Assembly: GCA_037968555.1 (NCBI GenBank)
Contig: JBBKVS010000335.1
Span: 1 to 35,727 of the forward strand
Origin: JAWXBM01 sp037968555
Lineage (GTDB): Bacteria > Pseudomonadota > Gammaproteobacteria > Xanthomonadales > SZUA-36
Direction of reading: 5' to 3'
DNA: 35,727 nt
How positions within the stretch are numbered: position 1 is the stretch's first letter; every line of letters begins with the position of its first letter. Below the pieces are notes generated by a model. That model did no database searches, was not told the DNA's origin, and saw only the letters and a program-made list of their open reading frames with translations. Below are positions 1 through 8,287 of this stretch, one piece after another. The position numbers and the translations under genes were made by a program.

Positions 1-118
1 CATCCAGATGGTGGTGACTTTGATAGCACCGATCGCAATGGAAGATGGGTTGCGTTTTGCAATTCGCGAAGGCGGCCGCACGGTTGGTGCTGGCGTCGTA
101 GCCAAGATCTTCGAATAA
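1..118 (+). CDS. tuf: Elongation factor Tu, C-terminal fragment
   Basis: The reading frame beginning at base 2 encodes the last 38 residues of EF-Tu and stops at TAA 116-118; the 5' part lies outside the window. The end reads IQMVVTLIAPIAMEDG and finishes GVVAKIFE, which is the beta-barrel domain 3 terminus of bacterial EF-Tu. EF-Tu carries aminoacyl-tRNA to the ribosomal A site as a GTP complex. Its position just before rpsJ is the usual end of the str operon (rpsL-rpsG-fusA-tuf), so those genes are probably just upstream. No terminator is visible between tuf and rpsJ. Confidence 0.97.
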   Translation, partial: IQMVVTLIAPIAMEDGLRFAIREGGRTVGAGVVAKIFE

Positions 119-181
119 ACAACCTGACGCGTTGCGCATTTGCGTGGCGCGAATTTGACGAGTTAAAGCGAGTACATAGAA

Positions 182-493
182 ATGGCTGACCAGAGAATTC
201 GCATCCGGCTGAAGGCATTTGATCATCGATTGATTGATCGTTCTGCTGCAGAAATCGTGGAAACCGCGAAGCGTACCGGTGCCCAGGTGTTGGGGCCGAT
301 TCCTCTGCCTACCAAGATTGAGCGCTGCACGGTACTGATTTCTCCGCACGTCAACAAGGATGCGCGTGACCAGTATGAAACCCGTACTCACAAGCGCCTG
401 ATGGATATTGTGGATCCGAATGACAAGACTGTGGATGCACTGATGAAACTGGATTTGGCTGCTGGCGTTGACGTGCAGATCAAACTGTACTGA
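182..493 (+). CDS. rpsJ: 30S ribosomal protein S10 (NusE)
   Basis: This 103-residue protein has the same length as E. coli S10 and opens with RIRIRLKAFDHRLID, the family's conserved N-terminal strand. S10 sits in the head of the 30S subunit. As NusE it also pairs with NusB in antitermination of rRNA operons and contacts NusG. It is the first gene of the S10 operon. The 63-base gap after tuf is too short for the approximately 170-base L4-responsive leader known in E. coli, so it may simply be co-transcribed with tuf. Confidence 0.99.
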   Translation: MADQRIRIRLKAFDHRLIDRSAAEIVETAKRTGAQVLGPIPLPTKIERCTVLISPHVNKDARDQYETRTHKRLMDIVDPNDKTVDALMKLDLAAGVDVQIKLY

Positions 494-537
494 TCAATAG
501 ACACTTGGCGGCACTTGGCTTAAAGAAGGCATAAGCA

Positions 538-1179
538 ATGAAGATTGGAATAATTGGGCGTAAACGCGGCATGACCCGTGTATTCACCGAAGAGGGTGAC
601 AGCATTCCGGTTACTGTGATTGAAGCCGGCCCCAACCGGGTTACACAGGTCAAGACTGCTGAAGTGGATGGCTATCGTGCCGTGCAGATAACTACCGGTA
701 CCCGACGTGCCAGCTTGTTGAACAAGCCTGCAATTGGTAAATTCGCTGCCGCTGGTGTGGAAGCTGGCGAAGGCCTGTGGGAATTCCGCTTGCCAGTAGG
801 CCAGGGCGATGATGTAGAGACCGGTGCAGAGTTCACGGTTTCCATGTTCGAAGCCGGAGAAATGGTTGATGTTACAGGCACGAGTAAAGGTAAGGGATTC
901 GCAGGCGCAGTAAAGCGTCACAATTTCCGTACCCAGGATGCCACGCACGGTAACTCACTGTCACATCGTGCACCAGGTTCGATTGGTCAAAATCAGTCAC
1001 CAGGTCGGGTATTCAAAGGAAAAAAGATGGCTGGGCATATGGGCGACGAGCAAGTCACCACTCAGAATCTTGAAGTAGTTCGCGTGGATGTTGAACGGAA
1101 TCTGTTGCTGATTAAAGGCGCAGTACCGGGTGCTCCAGGTGGCCACGTGACGGTTCGTCCGTCCGTGAAGACTAATTGA
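538..1179 (+). CDS. rplC: 50S ribosomal protein L3
   Basis: The product has 213 residues, against 209 in E. coli. It begins MKIGIIGRKRGMTRVF and carries the long loop motif GSIGQNQSPGRVFKGKKMAG, whose glutamine is the PrmB methylation site in E. coli and which reaches towards the peptidyl transferase centre. L3 binds 23S rRNA early and helps nucleate 50S assembly. The gene follows rpsJ by 44 bases, a gap holding two direct copies of CACTTGGC, and precedes rplD by about 10 bases, so the genes are co-transcribed. Confidence 0.99.
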   Translation: MKIGIIGRKRGMTRVFTEEGDSIPVTVIEAGPNRVTQVKTAEVDGYRAVQITTGTRRASLLNKPAIGKFAAAGVEAGEGLWEFRLPVGQGDDVETGAEFTVSMFEAGEMVDVTGTSKGKGFAGAVKRHNFRTQDATHGNSLSHRAPGSIGQNQSPGRVFKGKKMAGHMGDEQVTTQNLEVVRVDVERNLLLIKGAVPGAPGGHVTVRPSVKTN

Positions 1180-1183
1180 GGAG
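1178..1183 (+). promoter_or_regulatory. Ribosome binding site fixing the rplD start
   Basis: GAGGAG lies immediately before ATG 1184 and six bases before ATG 1190. The spacing supports the second ATG as the rplD start. The site lies right after the rplC stop codon (1177-1179 overlaps its first bases). Confidence 0.75.
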
Positions 1184-1189
1184 ATGACC

Positions 1190-1792
1190 ATGCAACTCAC
1201 AGTAGCTGGTGGTAATGAAATCAAAGTCTCCGAAGCCACGTTTGGTCGTGATTTTTCAGAGGCACTGGTGCACCAGGTCGTAACTGCCTATATGGCAGGC
1301 GCCCGGGCAGGCACCAAAGCACAAAAGACCCGTTCTCAGGTTTCCGGTGGTGGTAAGAAGCCCTGGAAGCAGAAAGGCACCGGACGCGCACGCGCTGGTA
1401 CCATTCGCAGTCCGATCTGGCGTGGTGGTGGTGTGACATTTGCGGCTGTTCCGCGGGATCATTCGCAAAAAGTGAACCGCAAAATGTATCGTGCTGCCAT
1501 TCAGGCCATTCTGTCTGAATTGGTGCGGCAGGATCGTTTGCTGGTTGTAGATTCTTTTGAGCTGGCTGAACCCAGAACTAAAGACCTGATCGAAAAATTG
1601 GGTGGGCTGGAATTCTCTACTGGCCTGATTGTTACCAACGAGATCAACGAAAACGTATTTTTGGCCTCCCGCAATATACCTGGTGTATATGTGCTGGATG
1701 TTGAAGGGCTGGACCCGGTTAGTCTCGTGGGTTCAGAAAAAGTAATCATGACCGTTGAAGCGGTTGAGAAAGTCCAGGAGTGGTTGGGATGA
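1190..1792 (+). CDS. rplD: 50S ribosomal protein L4
   Basis: I start this protein at ATG 1190, giving 200 residues (E. coli 201). An in-frame ATG at 1184 directly abuts the Shine-Dalgarno GAGGAG at 1178-1183, leaving no spacing, whereas ATG 1190 has a normal six-base gap. The motif KPWKQKGTGRARAGTIRSP forms the arginine-rich loop that lines the nascent peptide tunnel. In E. coli L4 also represses its own operon through an S10 leader and inhibits RNase E. That leader is not evident here, so autoregulation is uncertain. Confidence 0.98.
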   Translation: MQLTVAGGNEIKVSEATFGRDFSEALVHQVVTAYMAGARAGTKAQKTRSQVSGGGKKPWKQKGTGRARAGTIRSPIWRGGGVTFAAVPRDHSQKVNRKMYRAAIQAILSELVRQDRLLVVDSFELAEPRTKDLIEKLGGLEFSTGLIVTNEINENVFLASRNIPGVYVLDVEGLDPVSLVGSEKVIMTVEAVEKVQEWLG

Positions 1793-2091
1793 GCAACAAC
1801 AGATTGATGCAGGTCCTGCTGGCTCCGCGTGTGACAGAAAAAACAACTCGCATAGGCGAGCAGAGCAATCAGTACGTATTCCGGGTAGTTACGGACGCAG
1901 TTAAATCTGAAGTCCGGGATGCAGTGGAATTGCTGTTTGGTGTCAATGTGGAATCCGTTCGCATTGTTAACGTCAAGGGCAAGAGCAAAGCTTTCCGCAA
2001 CCGCCAAGGTAAGCGTAGCGATTGGAAGAAGGCTTACGTACGCGTGCAGGAAGGTCAAGCAATTGACTTCCTCGGCGGCGAATCAGCTTAA
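1789..2091 (+). CDS. rplW: 50S ribosomal protein L23
   Basis: The start at ATG 1789 overlaps the rplD stop codon as ATGA, implying translational coupling. It gives exactly 100 residues, as in E. coli; a GTG at 1780 is in frame but would add three residues with no homologue. The N-terminus MSNNRLMQVLLAPRVTEK matches the L23 signature of a conserved VTEK segment. L23 lies beside the peptide exit tunnel and forms the docking site for trigger factor and the signal recognition particle. Confidence 0.98.
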   Translation: MSNNRLMQVLLAPRVTEKTTRIGEQSNQYVFRVVTDAVKSEVRDAVELLFGVNVESVRIVNVKGKSKAFRNRQGKRSDWKKAYVRVQEGQAIDFLGGESA

Positions 2092-2102
2092 GGACCAGAT
2101 TC

Positions 2103-2930
<828 letters not shown>

Positions 2931-2941
2931 CAGGTAAAGCC

Positions 2942-3214
2942 ATGCCACGTTCGATTAAAAAAGGACCGTTCATCGACCATCACCTGGCCAAGAAAGTCAG
3001 TGATGCCGTTGAAACAAATAACAAGCGCCCAATCAAGACCTGGTCGCGTCGTTCCATGATCCTGCCGGATATGGTGGGTCTGACGATAGCAGTCCATAAC
3101 GGCCGCCAACACGTGCCTATTCTGATCAATGATCAGATGATTGGCCATAAATTAGGTGAGTTCGCCGCTACCCGTACTTTCCGCGGGCATTCCGGCGACC
3201 GCAAAACCAAGTAG
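2942..3214 (+). CDS. rpsS: 30S ribosomal protein S19
   Basis: The product is 90 residues (E. coli 92) and starts MPRSIKKGPFIDHHL, the family hallmark, with GHKLGEFAATRTFRGH near the C-terminus. S19 binds 16S rRNA in the 30S head next to S13 and contacts the A-site finger bridge. The gene ends in TAG, only two bases before the rplV start, consistent with coupled translation. Confidence 0.98.
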   Translation: MPRSIKKGPFIDHHLAKKVSDAVETNNKRPIKTWSRRSMILPDMVGLTIAVHNGRQHVPILINDQMIGHKLGEFAATRTFRGHSGDRKTK

Positions 3215-3216
3215 GT

Positions 3217-3576
3217 ATGAGCGATATGCAAGCCAAAGCCATTTTGAGAAACGCACGTATTTCACCCCAAAAGGTGAGATTGGTTGCAGACCAGGTTCGC
3301 GGTATGCCGGTTGAAAAAGCCGAGCAGTTGCTGGCGTTCAGCCCGAAAAAAGCTGCCCACATGGTCAAGAAAGTTTTGTTGTCGGCAGTAGCCAATGCAG
3401 AACACAACGATGGTGCGGACATCGACGAGTTAAAGATAGCGACCATCATGGTTGATGCGGGTCCGATCCTGAAGCGTGGCCGGGCTCGAGCTAAGGGTCG
3501 CGGAGCACGAATTTTCAAGCGAACCAGTCACATTACGGTGATGGTCGCAGATAGCAACAATACGGGACAAGCATAA
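3217..3576 (+). CDS. rplV: 50S ribosomal protein L22
   Basis: This 119-residue protein contains ARISPQKVRLVADQVRG and AEHNDGADIDELKI, both diagnostic of L22, plus the basic beta-hairpin region that reaches into the exit tunnel (macrolide-sensitive constriction). The start could instead be ATG 3226 (116 residues). That start aligns with E. coli and Pseudomonas lengths and has an AGG about ten bases upstream, while ATG 3217 lies almost on top of it. The gene ends TAATG, sharing one base with rpsC. Confidence 0.96.
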   Translation: MSDMQAKAILRNARISPQKVRLVADQVRGMPVEKAEQLLAFSPKKAAHMVKKVLLSAVANAEHNDGADIDELKIATIMVDAGPILKRGRARAKGRGARIFKRTSHITVMVADSNNTGQA

Positions 3577-4253
3577 TGGGTCAGAAGGTACATCCAACCG
3601 GTATCCGACTGGGCATATCGAAAGACTGGAACTCCACCTGGTTTGCCAGCAAGGGCGACTATGCGGAGCAGTTGATATCCGACATTGAAGTACGGACTTT
3701 CCTGCAAAAACGTCTGGCACAGGCTGCGGTAAGCCGCATCCAGATTGAACGTCCGGCCAAATCTGCCCGGATCACGATTCATACGGCCAGGCCGGGCATT
3801 GTGATTGGCAAAAAGGGTGAAGATATCGAGACTTTGCGTCGCGAAGTAACTCAACTGATGGGTGTGCCAACGCATATTACGGTTGCCGAGATTCGTAAGC
3901 CGGAACTGGACGCACAACTGGTTGCTGAAGGCATAGCCCAGCAGTTGGAACGTCGCATCATGTTTCGCCGCGCCATGAAACGTGCAGTAAGCAACACCAT
4001 GCGCCTGGGTGCACTGGGTATCAAGGTTTGTGTTGCTGGCCGTTTGAACGGTGCGGATATCGCTCGAAGCGAGTGGTATCGCGAAGGCCGCGTGCCTCTG
4101 CATACCTTGCGTGCAGATGTTGATTACGGTTTTGTCGAAGCAAAGACAACTTACGGAATATTGGGCGTTAAAGTCTGGATCTATAAAGGCGAGGTTTTCG
4201 ACCTTTTTGGAGGCGCTTCAAGTGACAAGCGTAACCAGGCCAACGCCGGTTAG
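3576..4253 (+). CDS. rpsC: 30S ribosomal protein S3
   Basis: S3 has 225 residues here (E. coli 233). It begins MGQKVHPTGIRLGI and has the KH-domain loop IVIGKKGEDIETLR at about residues 71-84, followed by the C-terminal domain with GRLNGADIARSEWYREGRV. With S4 and S5, S3 forms the mRNA entry pore, where basic residues help unwind mRNA. The start overlaps the rplV stop by one base. Confidence 0.99.
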   Translation: MGQKVHPTGIRLGISKDWNSTWFASKGDYAEQLISDIEVRTFLQKRLAQAAVSRIQIERPAKSARITIHTARPGIVIGKKGEDIETLRREVTQLMGVPTHITVAEIRKPELDAQLVAEGIAQQLERRIMFRRAMKRAVSNTMRLGALGIKVCVAGRLNGADIARSEWYREGRVPLHTLRADVDYGFVEAKTTYGILGVKVWIYKGEVFDLFGGASSDKRNQANAG

Positions 4254-4264
4254 GAGATAGAGCA

Positions 4265-4678
4265 ATGCTGCAGCCCAAGAGAACAAAATTCAGGAAACAG
4301 CAAAAAGGCCGTAACCGTGGTTTGGCTCATGTTGGTAATCGCGTCAGTTTCGGCGAGTTCGGACTGAAAGCGACTACTCATGGCTTTGTTACTGCACGGC
4401 AGATTGAAGCGGCACGTCGCGCCATCACCCGTTTTGTAAAACGTGGCGGTAAGCTGTGGATCCGCGTGTTTCCTGATAAGCCAATCACCAAGAAGCCCGT
4501 TGAAGTTCGCATGGGTAAAGGTAAGGGAAACGTTGAATACTGGGTGGCCCCGATTCAGCCTGGTCGAGTTTTGTATGAGATTCAGGGTGTAACTGAAGAG
4601 GCTGCACGGGAAGCTTTCCAGCTGGCTTCCGCCAAGCTGTCTGTAAGCACCACATTTGTTAAGAGGTCTGTGCTGTGA
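4265..4678 (+). CDS. rplP: 50S ribosomal protein L16
   Basis: The 137-residue product (E. coli 136) starts MLQPKRTKFRKQQKGRNRG and has VRMGKGKGNVEYWVAPIQPG, both typical of bacterial L16. L16 is needed for proper A-site tRNA positioning and late 50S maturation. A GGAGA ribosome binding site lies about eight bases upstream. The stop TGA at 4676-4678 overlaps the rpmC start as TGATG. Confidence 0.99.
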   Translation: MLQPKRTKFRKQQKGRNRGLAHVGNRVSFGEFGLKATTHGFVTARQIEAARRAITRFVKRGGKLWIRVFPDKPITKKPVEVRMGKGKGNVEYWVAPIQPGRVLYEIQGVTEEAAREAFQLASAKLSVSTTFVKRSVL

Positions 4679-4881
4679 TGAATGCACAAGATTTAAAAGT
4701 TAAAAGCGAGAAAGAGTTGCGTGAGCAGCTGTCGGTTCTGTTGCGCGAGCAGTTCAGTCTGCGTATGCAAAAAGGTACCGGACAGTTGGTCAAGCCGCAC
4801 GAGTTGCGTCGTGTACGTCGTGATATTGCGCGGGTCAACACTGTTCTCAATGAGAAATCCAGAGAAGGTAAGGCGGCATGA
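4678..4881 (+). CDS. rpmC: 50S ribosomal protein L29
   Basis: L29 is 67 residues from ATG 4678 (E. coli 63). An in-frame GTG one codon earlier (4675) is less likely because ATG 4678 forms the TGATG overlap with the rplP stop. The protein is an alpha-helical hairpin with the signature GQLVKPHELRRVRRDIARVN. It lies near the exit tunnel next to L23. Its stop overlaps the rpsQ start (ATGA), so rplP, rpmC and rpsQ are all translationally coupled. Confidence 0.97.
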   Translation: MNAQDLKVKSEKELREQLSVLLREQFSLRMQKGTGQLVKPHELRRVRRDIARVNTVLNEKSREGKAA

Positions 4882-5144
4882 GCAGCACTGAAGCCCTGCA
4901 GGGCAGCAAAGTTGGACGCGTTGTCAGTAATAAAGCTGACAAGACTGTGACCATAAAAATCGAACGGCAGGTTCAACACCCGCTGTATGGCAAATACATC
5001 AGGCGCACGTCAAAAGTGCATGCGCATGATGAAGAAAACAGCTGCACAGAAGGCGACCTGGTAAAGATCGTCCAGTGCAGACCGATATCCAAGACCAAAG
5101 CCTGGCGTGTCGTGGAAATCTTGGAGCGGGCTCCACAGCTCTGA
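4878..5144 (+). CDS. rpsQ: 30S ribosomal protein S17
   Basis: This 88-residue protein (E. coli 84) has the S17 OB-fold segments GRVVSNKADKTVTIKIE and a central HPLYGKYIRRTSKVHAHDE. S17 is a primary 16S rRNA binding protein of the 30S body. It is the last gene of the S10 operon in E. coli order. The 39-base gap to rplN holds no promoter I recognise, so the S10 and spc sections may be a single transcript here. Confidence 0.98.
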   Translation: MSSTEALQGSKVGRVVSNKADKTVTIKIERQVQHPLYGKYIRRTSKVHAHDEENSCTEGDLVKIVQCRPISKTKAWRVVEILERAPQL

Positions 5145-5183
5145 TAAGCCGTGGGATGCCGTTATTAATCGAGGATATCTAAG

Positions 5184-5552
5184 ATGATTCAGATGCAAAG
5201 CATGCTGGCAGCAGCAGATAACAGTGGCGCAAGACAGGTCATGTGTATCAAGGTGCTGGGTGGTTCCAAGCGGCGTTATGCGCGCATTGGTGACGTGATC
5301 AAGGTCACGGTAAAAGACGCTATTCCACGTGGCAAAGTTAAAAAGGGTGAAGTTTACAACGCAGTTGTTGTGCGCACTCGCTCTGGTGTTCGCCGTGGTG
5401 ATGGTTCTTTAATCCGTTTTGATGGTAATGCTGCGGTATTGCTGGATAACAAGAACGAGCCCATCGGTACCCGTATTTTCGGACCAGTAACCCGAGAGCT
5501 GCGTAATGAAAAATTCATGAAGATTGTCTCGCTTGCACCTGAAGTGCTTTGA
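5184..5552 (+). CDS. rplN: 50S ribosomal protein L14
   Basis: L14 has 122 residues (E. coli 123) and begins MIQMQSMLAAADNSGAR, with VRTRSGVRRGDGSLIRFDGN in the middle and a C-terminus typical of the beta-barrel family. It binds 23S rRNA at the subunit interface, forms bridge B8, and is the target of the silencing factor RsfS. A GAGG ribosome binding site precedes ATG 5184. It opens the spc section. Confidence 0.99.
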   Translation: MIQMQSMLAAADNSGARQVMCIKVLGGSKRRYARIGDVIKVTVKDAIPRGKVKKGEVYNAVVVRTRSGVRRGDGSLIRFDGNAAVLLDNKNEPIGTRIFGPVTRELRNEKFMKIVSLAPEVL

Positions 5553-5583
5553 GCACCAGTCAGCACTTGAGAGGAGCCAGGAA

Positions 5584-5901
5584 ATGAAACGTATTCACAA
5601 AGGTGATGAAGTAGTTGTTATCGCAGGACGCAGCAAAGGCCAGCGTGGCCATGTGTTGCGCGTGCTGAGTGCAGAACAACTGTTGGTGGAAAACGTGAAC
5701 ATGGTGAAAAAACACCAGAAGCCAAACCCGAGCCTGAATCAGGCGGGTGGAATTGTAGAGAAAGAATCGGCAATTCATGTTTCCAATGTTCAGGTTTACA
5801 ACACGGCATCCGGTAAGGGTGATCGGGTTAGTTTCAAAACCCTGGATGATGGAACGAAAGTAAGAGTTTTCCGCTCCAGCGGTGAAGTAATAGATATTTA
5901 A
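5584..5901 (+). CDS. rplX: 50S ribosomal protein L24
   Basis: ATG 5584 gives 105 residues (E. coli 104), beginning MKRIHKGDEVVVIAGRSKG, a KOW motif. It is preceded by GAGGAG at 5570-5575. The frame stays open back to 5524, inside rplN, but that extension has no homologue and would overlap the L14 gene. L24 is an assembly initiator that binds the 5' domain of 23S rRNA. A gap of 103 bases follows, the longest inside the spc section apart from secY-rpmJ-rpsM. Confidence 0.98.
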   Translation: MKRIHKGDEVVVIAGRSKGQRGHVLRVLSAEQLLVENVNMVKKHQKPNPSLNQAGGIVEKESAIHVSNVQVYNTASGKGDRVSFKTLDDGTKVRVFRSSGEVIDI

Positions 5902-5913
5902 TCGCTGAGTTAG

Positions 5914-5977
5914 CAGGTTCAAACAGGAAACCTGTGACACAGTTTAAATGGGTGTTGAGCTGGCGCACCGTGGTGCG
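5914..5977 (+). promoter_or_regulatory. Two hairpins in the rplX-rplE gap
   Basis: The 103-base gap contains CAGGTT (5914-5919) pairing with AACCTG (5929-5934), and CGCAC (5964-5968) pairing with GTGCG (5973-5977) around a CGTG tetraloop. In E. coli the S8 protein represses the spc operon by binding an mRNA structure at this same place, the start of rplE. I cannot confirm the S8 recognition motif here, so the regulatory role is an inference from position. Confidence 0.35.
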
Positions 5978-6004
5978 AAGCACAAACAGATAGGATTGAA
6001 GGCA

Positions 6005-6547
6005 ATGTCAAGATTGCAGACTTATTACAAAGAAGTCGTTGTTCCGCAAATGATGGAACAGTTTGGCTATGACAACGTGATGCAGGTGCCGAAAATCACC
6101 AAGATCGCGTTGAACATGGGTGTGGGTGAAGCGGTCGCTGACAAAAAAGTCATGGATCGTGCCGTAGGAGATATGACTGCAATTTCTGGTCAGAAACCTG
6201 TGGTTAACAACGCCCGCAAGTCGGTGGCGAGTTTCAAAATTCGCGATGGCTGGCCGGTAGGCTGCAAAGTCACGCTGCGACGTGAACGTATGTACGAATT
6301 TCTGGACAGGCTGGTCAATATAGCCATTCCACGTATTCGTGACTTCCGTGGATTGAACCGCAAATCATTTGACGGCCGCGGTAACTTCAGCATGGGCGTT
6401 AAGGAACAGATCATGTTCCCGGAAATTGACTACGACAAAATTGATGTAATCCGTGGTCTGGACGTAACCATTGCAACAACCGCGAAGAGTGATGCTGAAG
6501 CGTTGGCCTTGTTGCAGGCATTTAGTTTTCCGTTCAGGGCGAAATAG
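6005..6547 (+). CDS. rplE: 50S ribosomal protein L5
   Basis: From ATG 6005 the protein has 180 residues (E. coli 179) and starts MSRLQTYYKEVVVPQMMEQF, aligning with E. coli L5. The frame is open back to ATG 5948, but that start lacks a ribosome binding site and adds 19 unmatched residues. Conserved segments include ALNMGVGEAVADKKV, GQKPVVNNARKSVASFKIR and EIDYDKIDVIRGLD. L5 binds 5S rRNA and the P-site tRNA and forms bridge B1b with S13. Confidence 0.98.
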   Translation: MSRLQTYYKEVVVPQMMEQFGYDNVMQVPKITKIALNMGVGEAVADKKVMDRAVGDMTAISGQKPVVNNARKSVASFKIRDGWPVGCKVTLRRERMYEFLDRLVNIAIPRIRDFRGLNRKSFDGRGNFSMGVKEQIMFPEIDYDKIDVIRGLDVTIATTAKSDAEALALLQAFSFPFRAK

Positions 6548-6561
6548 TTTAAGGATCCAAG

Positions 6562-6867
6562 ATGGCAAAGAAATCTATGCTCAATCGCGAAAAGCGTCGC
6601 ACACATCTGGTTGCACAGCATGCAACTAAACGTGCCGAGCTAAAAGCGGTTATTACAGACCCAAAGGTCAGTTTTGAAGTACAACAGGATGCAATGTTTA
6701 GCTTGCAAAAGTTGCCACGCGACTCCAGTCCGTCACGCCGGCGCAACCGTTGTGCACTATCCGGCCGGCCACGCGGTTTCTATCGTAAATTTGGCTTAGG
6801 CAGAAACAAACTTCGCGAAGCAGCTATGCGCGGCGACGTTCCTGGTTTGCGCAAGGCCAGTTGGTAA
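6562..6867 (+). CDS. rpsN: 30S ribosomal protein S14 (zinc-independent, long form)
   Basis: The protein has 101 residues, identical in length to E. coli S14. It ends FGLGRNKLREAAMRGDVPGL-RKASW and has LPRDSSPSRRRNRC centrally. Only one cysteine remains from the zinc ribbon of the short C+ paralogues, so this is the zinc-free C- form. S14 assembles late in the 30S head beside S3 and S10. It lies 14 bases after rplE with a GGAT upstream of the start. Confidence 0.98.
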   Translation: MAKKSMLNREKRRTHLVAQHATKRAELKAVITDPKVSFEVQQDAMFSLQKLPRDSSPSRRRNRCALSGRPRGFYRKFGLGRNKLREAAMRGDVPGLRKASW

Positions 6868-6880
6868 AGAGGACAGATCA

Positions 6881-7276
6881 ATGAGCATGAATGATCCCAT
6901 AGCGGACATGCTGACCCGGATTCGTAACGCTCAATCCGTGCAGAAGAAAACAGTCGTGATGCCGGCTTCGAAAATTAAGTCCGGAATTGCACAGGTGCTG
7001 AAGGAAGAGGGCTACATCGGCGATTTCCGTTCTTTGGAAGTTGACGGCAAGCCATGTCTGGAAGTGACATTGAAGTATTTCCAGGGTAAGGGCGTAATCA
7101 CTACCATTCAGCGCGTTAGTCGTCCAGGACTGAGGACCTACCGTGGCACAGAAAATCTGCCAAAGATTCTGAACGGTTTGGGTACCGCAATCGTCAGCAC
7201 TTCCCGCGGCATCATGACGGACTCGTCCGCTCGTGCCGCAGGACAGGGTGGCGAAGTTTTGTGCGTCGTCACGTAA
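6881..7276 (+). CDS. rpsH: 30S ribosomal protein S8
   Basis: S8 has 131 residues (E. coli 130), starting MSMNDPIADMLTRIRNAQ and ending STSRGIMTDSSARAAGQGGE plus a short tail, the family signature. It is a primary binder of helix 21 of 16S rRNA and, in E. coli, the translational repressor of the spc operon. Its target there lies near rplE, where this window also has an unusually long gap with hairpins. Confidence 0.99.
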   Translation: MSMNDPIADMLTRIRNAQSVQKKTVVMPASKIKSGIAQVLKEEGYIGDFRSLEVDGKPCLEVTLKYFQGKGVITTIQRVSRPGLRTYRGTENLPKILNGLGTAIVSTSRGIMTDSSARAAGQGGEVLCVVT

Positions 7277-7286
7277 GGAGATAGGC

Positions 7287-7814
7287 ATGTCACGCATTGC
7301 AAAAACTCCCATTGAATTGCCGTCTGGTGTGGAGCTGAAAATTGTTGACGGTGCTGTCAGCGTTAAGGGCCCTAAAGGGACCTTGGGTTTACGACTGCAC
7401 CCGTCTATTGTGTTGGAACAGGAAGACAAGACCATTACGGTCAAAACGGTAAGCGGCACCAACCAGGCTATGGCCGGAACATTCCGTGCCCTGGTTAATA
7501 ATCTGGTAACCGGTGTAACGGACGGTTTCGAAAAGAAACTGAATTTGGTGGGTGTGGGTTATCGTGCACAGGTACAAGGCAACACTTTGTCCTTGGCATT
7601 GGGTTTTTCCCATCCAGTCGAATATACAGCACCTGAAGGAGTCACTATTGAAGCTCCAAGCCAGACAGAAGTCGTGGTTAAAGGATGTGACAAACAGCGG
7701 GTGGGCCAGGTAGCAGCCGAAATTCGTGCTTACCGCCCACCTGAGCCTTACAAAGGCAAAGGTGTGCGTTACTCGGACGAAGTGGTTGTCCGTAAGGAAG
7801 CCAAGAAGGCTTAA
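7287..7814 (+). CDS. rplF: 50S ribosomal protein L6
   Basis: ATG 7287 gives 175 residues (E. coli 177) and is preceded by AAGGAG at 7275-7280. An open frame back to 7233 lies inside rpsH and is ignored. The N-terminus MSRIAKTPIELPSGVELKI and the C-terminal PEPYKGKGVRYSDEVVVRKE motif are diagnostic. L6 has two repeated domains and sits near the factor-binding (sarcin-ricin) region. Confidence 0.98.
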   Translation: MSRIAKTPIELPSGVELKIVDGAVSVKGPKGTLGLRLHPSIVLEQEDKTITVKTVSGTNQAMAGTFRALVNNLVTGVTDGFEKKLNLVGVGYRAQVQGNTLSLALGFSHPVEYTAPEGVTIEAPSQTEVVVKGCDKQRVGQVAAEIRAYRPPEPYKGKGVRYSDEVVVRKEAKKA

Positions 7815-7891
7815 GGCACATAGCTGAACAGTTATTAGGACATTGATTCCCCGCTGGCAAGGTCTGGCGGGCAGATCGAGAGGAAATTGGG

Positions 7892-8248
7892 ATGAATACG
7901 AAAAAGTCAGCACGTTTGCGCAGAGCACGTAAATCTCGTGCACACATACGCAAGCTTGGAGCTGTCAGGCTGACGGTGCACCGCAGTGGCAGGCATATCT
8001 ATGCACAGGTAATCAGTGCTGATGGTGCAAATGTACTAGCTGCCGCGTCGACCTTACAGTCGGATGTTCGCGATGGTTTGAAAGGCACCAACAATAAAGG
8101 CGCTGCGGAAGCGGTCGGCAAAACGGTTGCTGAGCGAGCAGTTGCCGCCGGTGTTACTGACGTTGCTTTCGATCGTTCCGGGTTCCGTTACCACGGCCGT
8201 ATCAAGGCATTGGCGGATGCAGCGCGCGAAAGCGGTTTGAAATTCTGA
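7892..8248 (+). CDS. rplR: 50S ribosomal protein L18
   Basis: The product has 118 residues (E. coli 117), with a basic N-terminal tail MNTKKSARLRRARKSRAHIR and C-terminal FDRSGFRYHGRIKALADAAR. L18 binds 5S rRNA with L5 and L25 and delivers it to the central protuberance. A GAGAGGAAA ribosome binding site lies about nine bases before the start. The 77-base gap after rplF contains only a weak CCCGC/GCGGG pairing. Confidence 0.98.
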   Translation: MNTKKSARLRRARKSRAHIRKLGAVRLTVHRSGRHIYAQVISADGANVLAAASTLQSDVRDGLKGTNNKGAAEAVGKTVAERAVAAGVTDVAFDRSGFRYHGRIKALADAARESGLKF

Positions 8249-8287
8249 TAGCGGCCGAATCAAGGCCGGGCGAAACAGGTAAAAAGT

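Noticed and set aside
5524..5583. N-terminal extension of rplX into rplN
   Set aside because: The 20 extra residues overlap the L14 gene and have no homologue; ATG 5584 has a strong GAGGAG and gives the family length.
5948..6004. N-terminal extension of rplE
   Set aside because: There is no ribosome binding site at 5948, and the extra residues do not match L5; the region looks like an RNA structure instead.
7233..7286. N-terminal extension of rplF within rpsH
   Set aside because: It lies inside S8 coding sequence; ATG 7287 has AAGGAG and matches L6.
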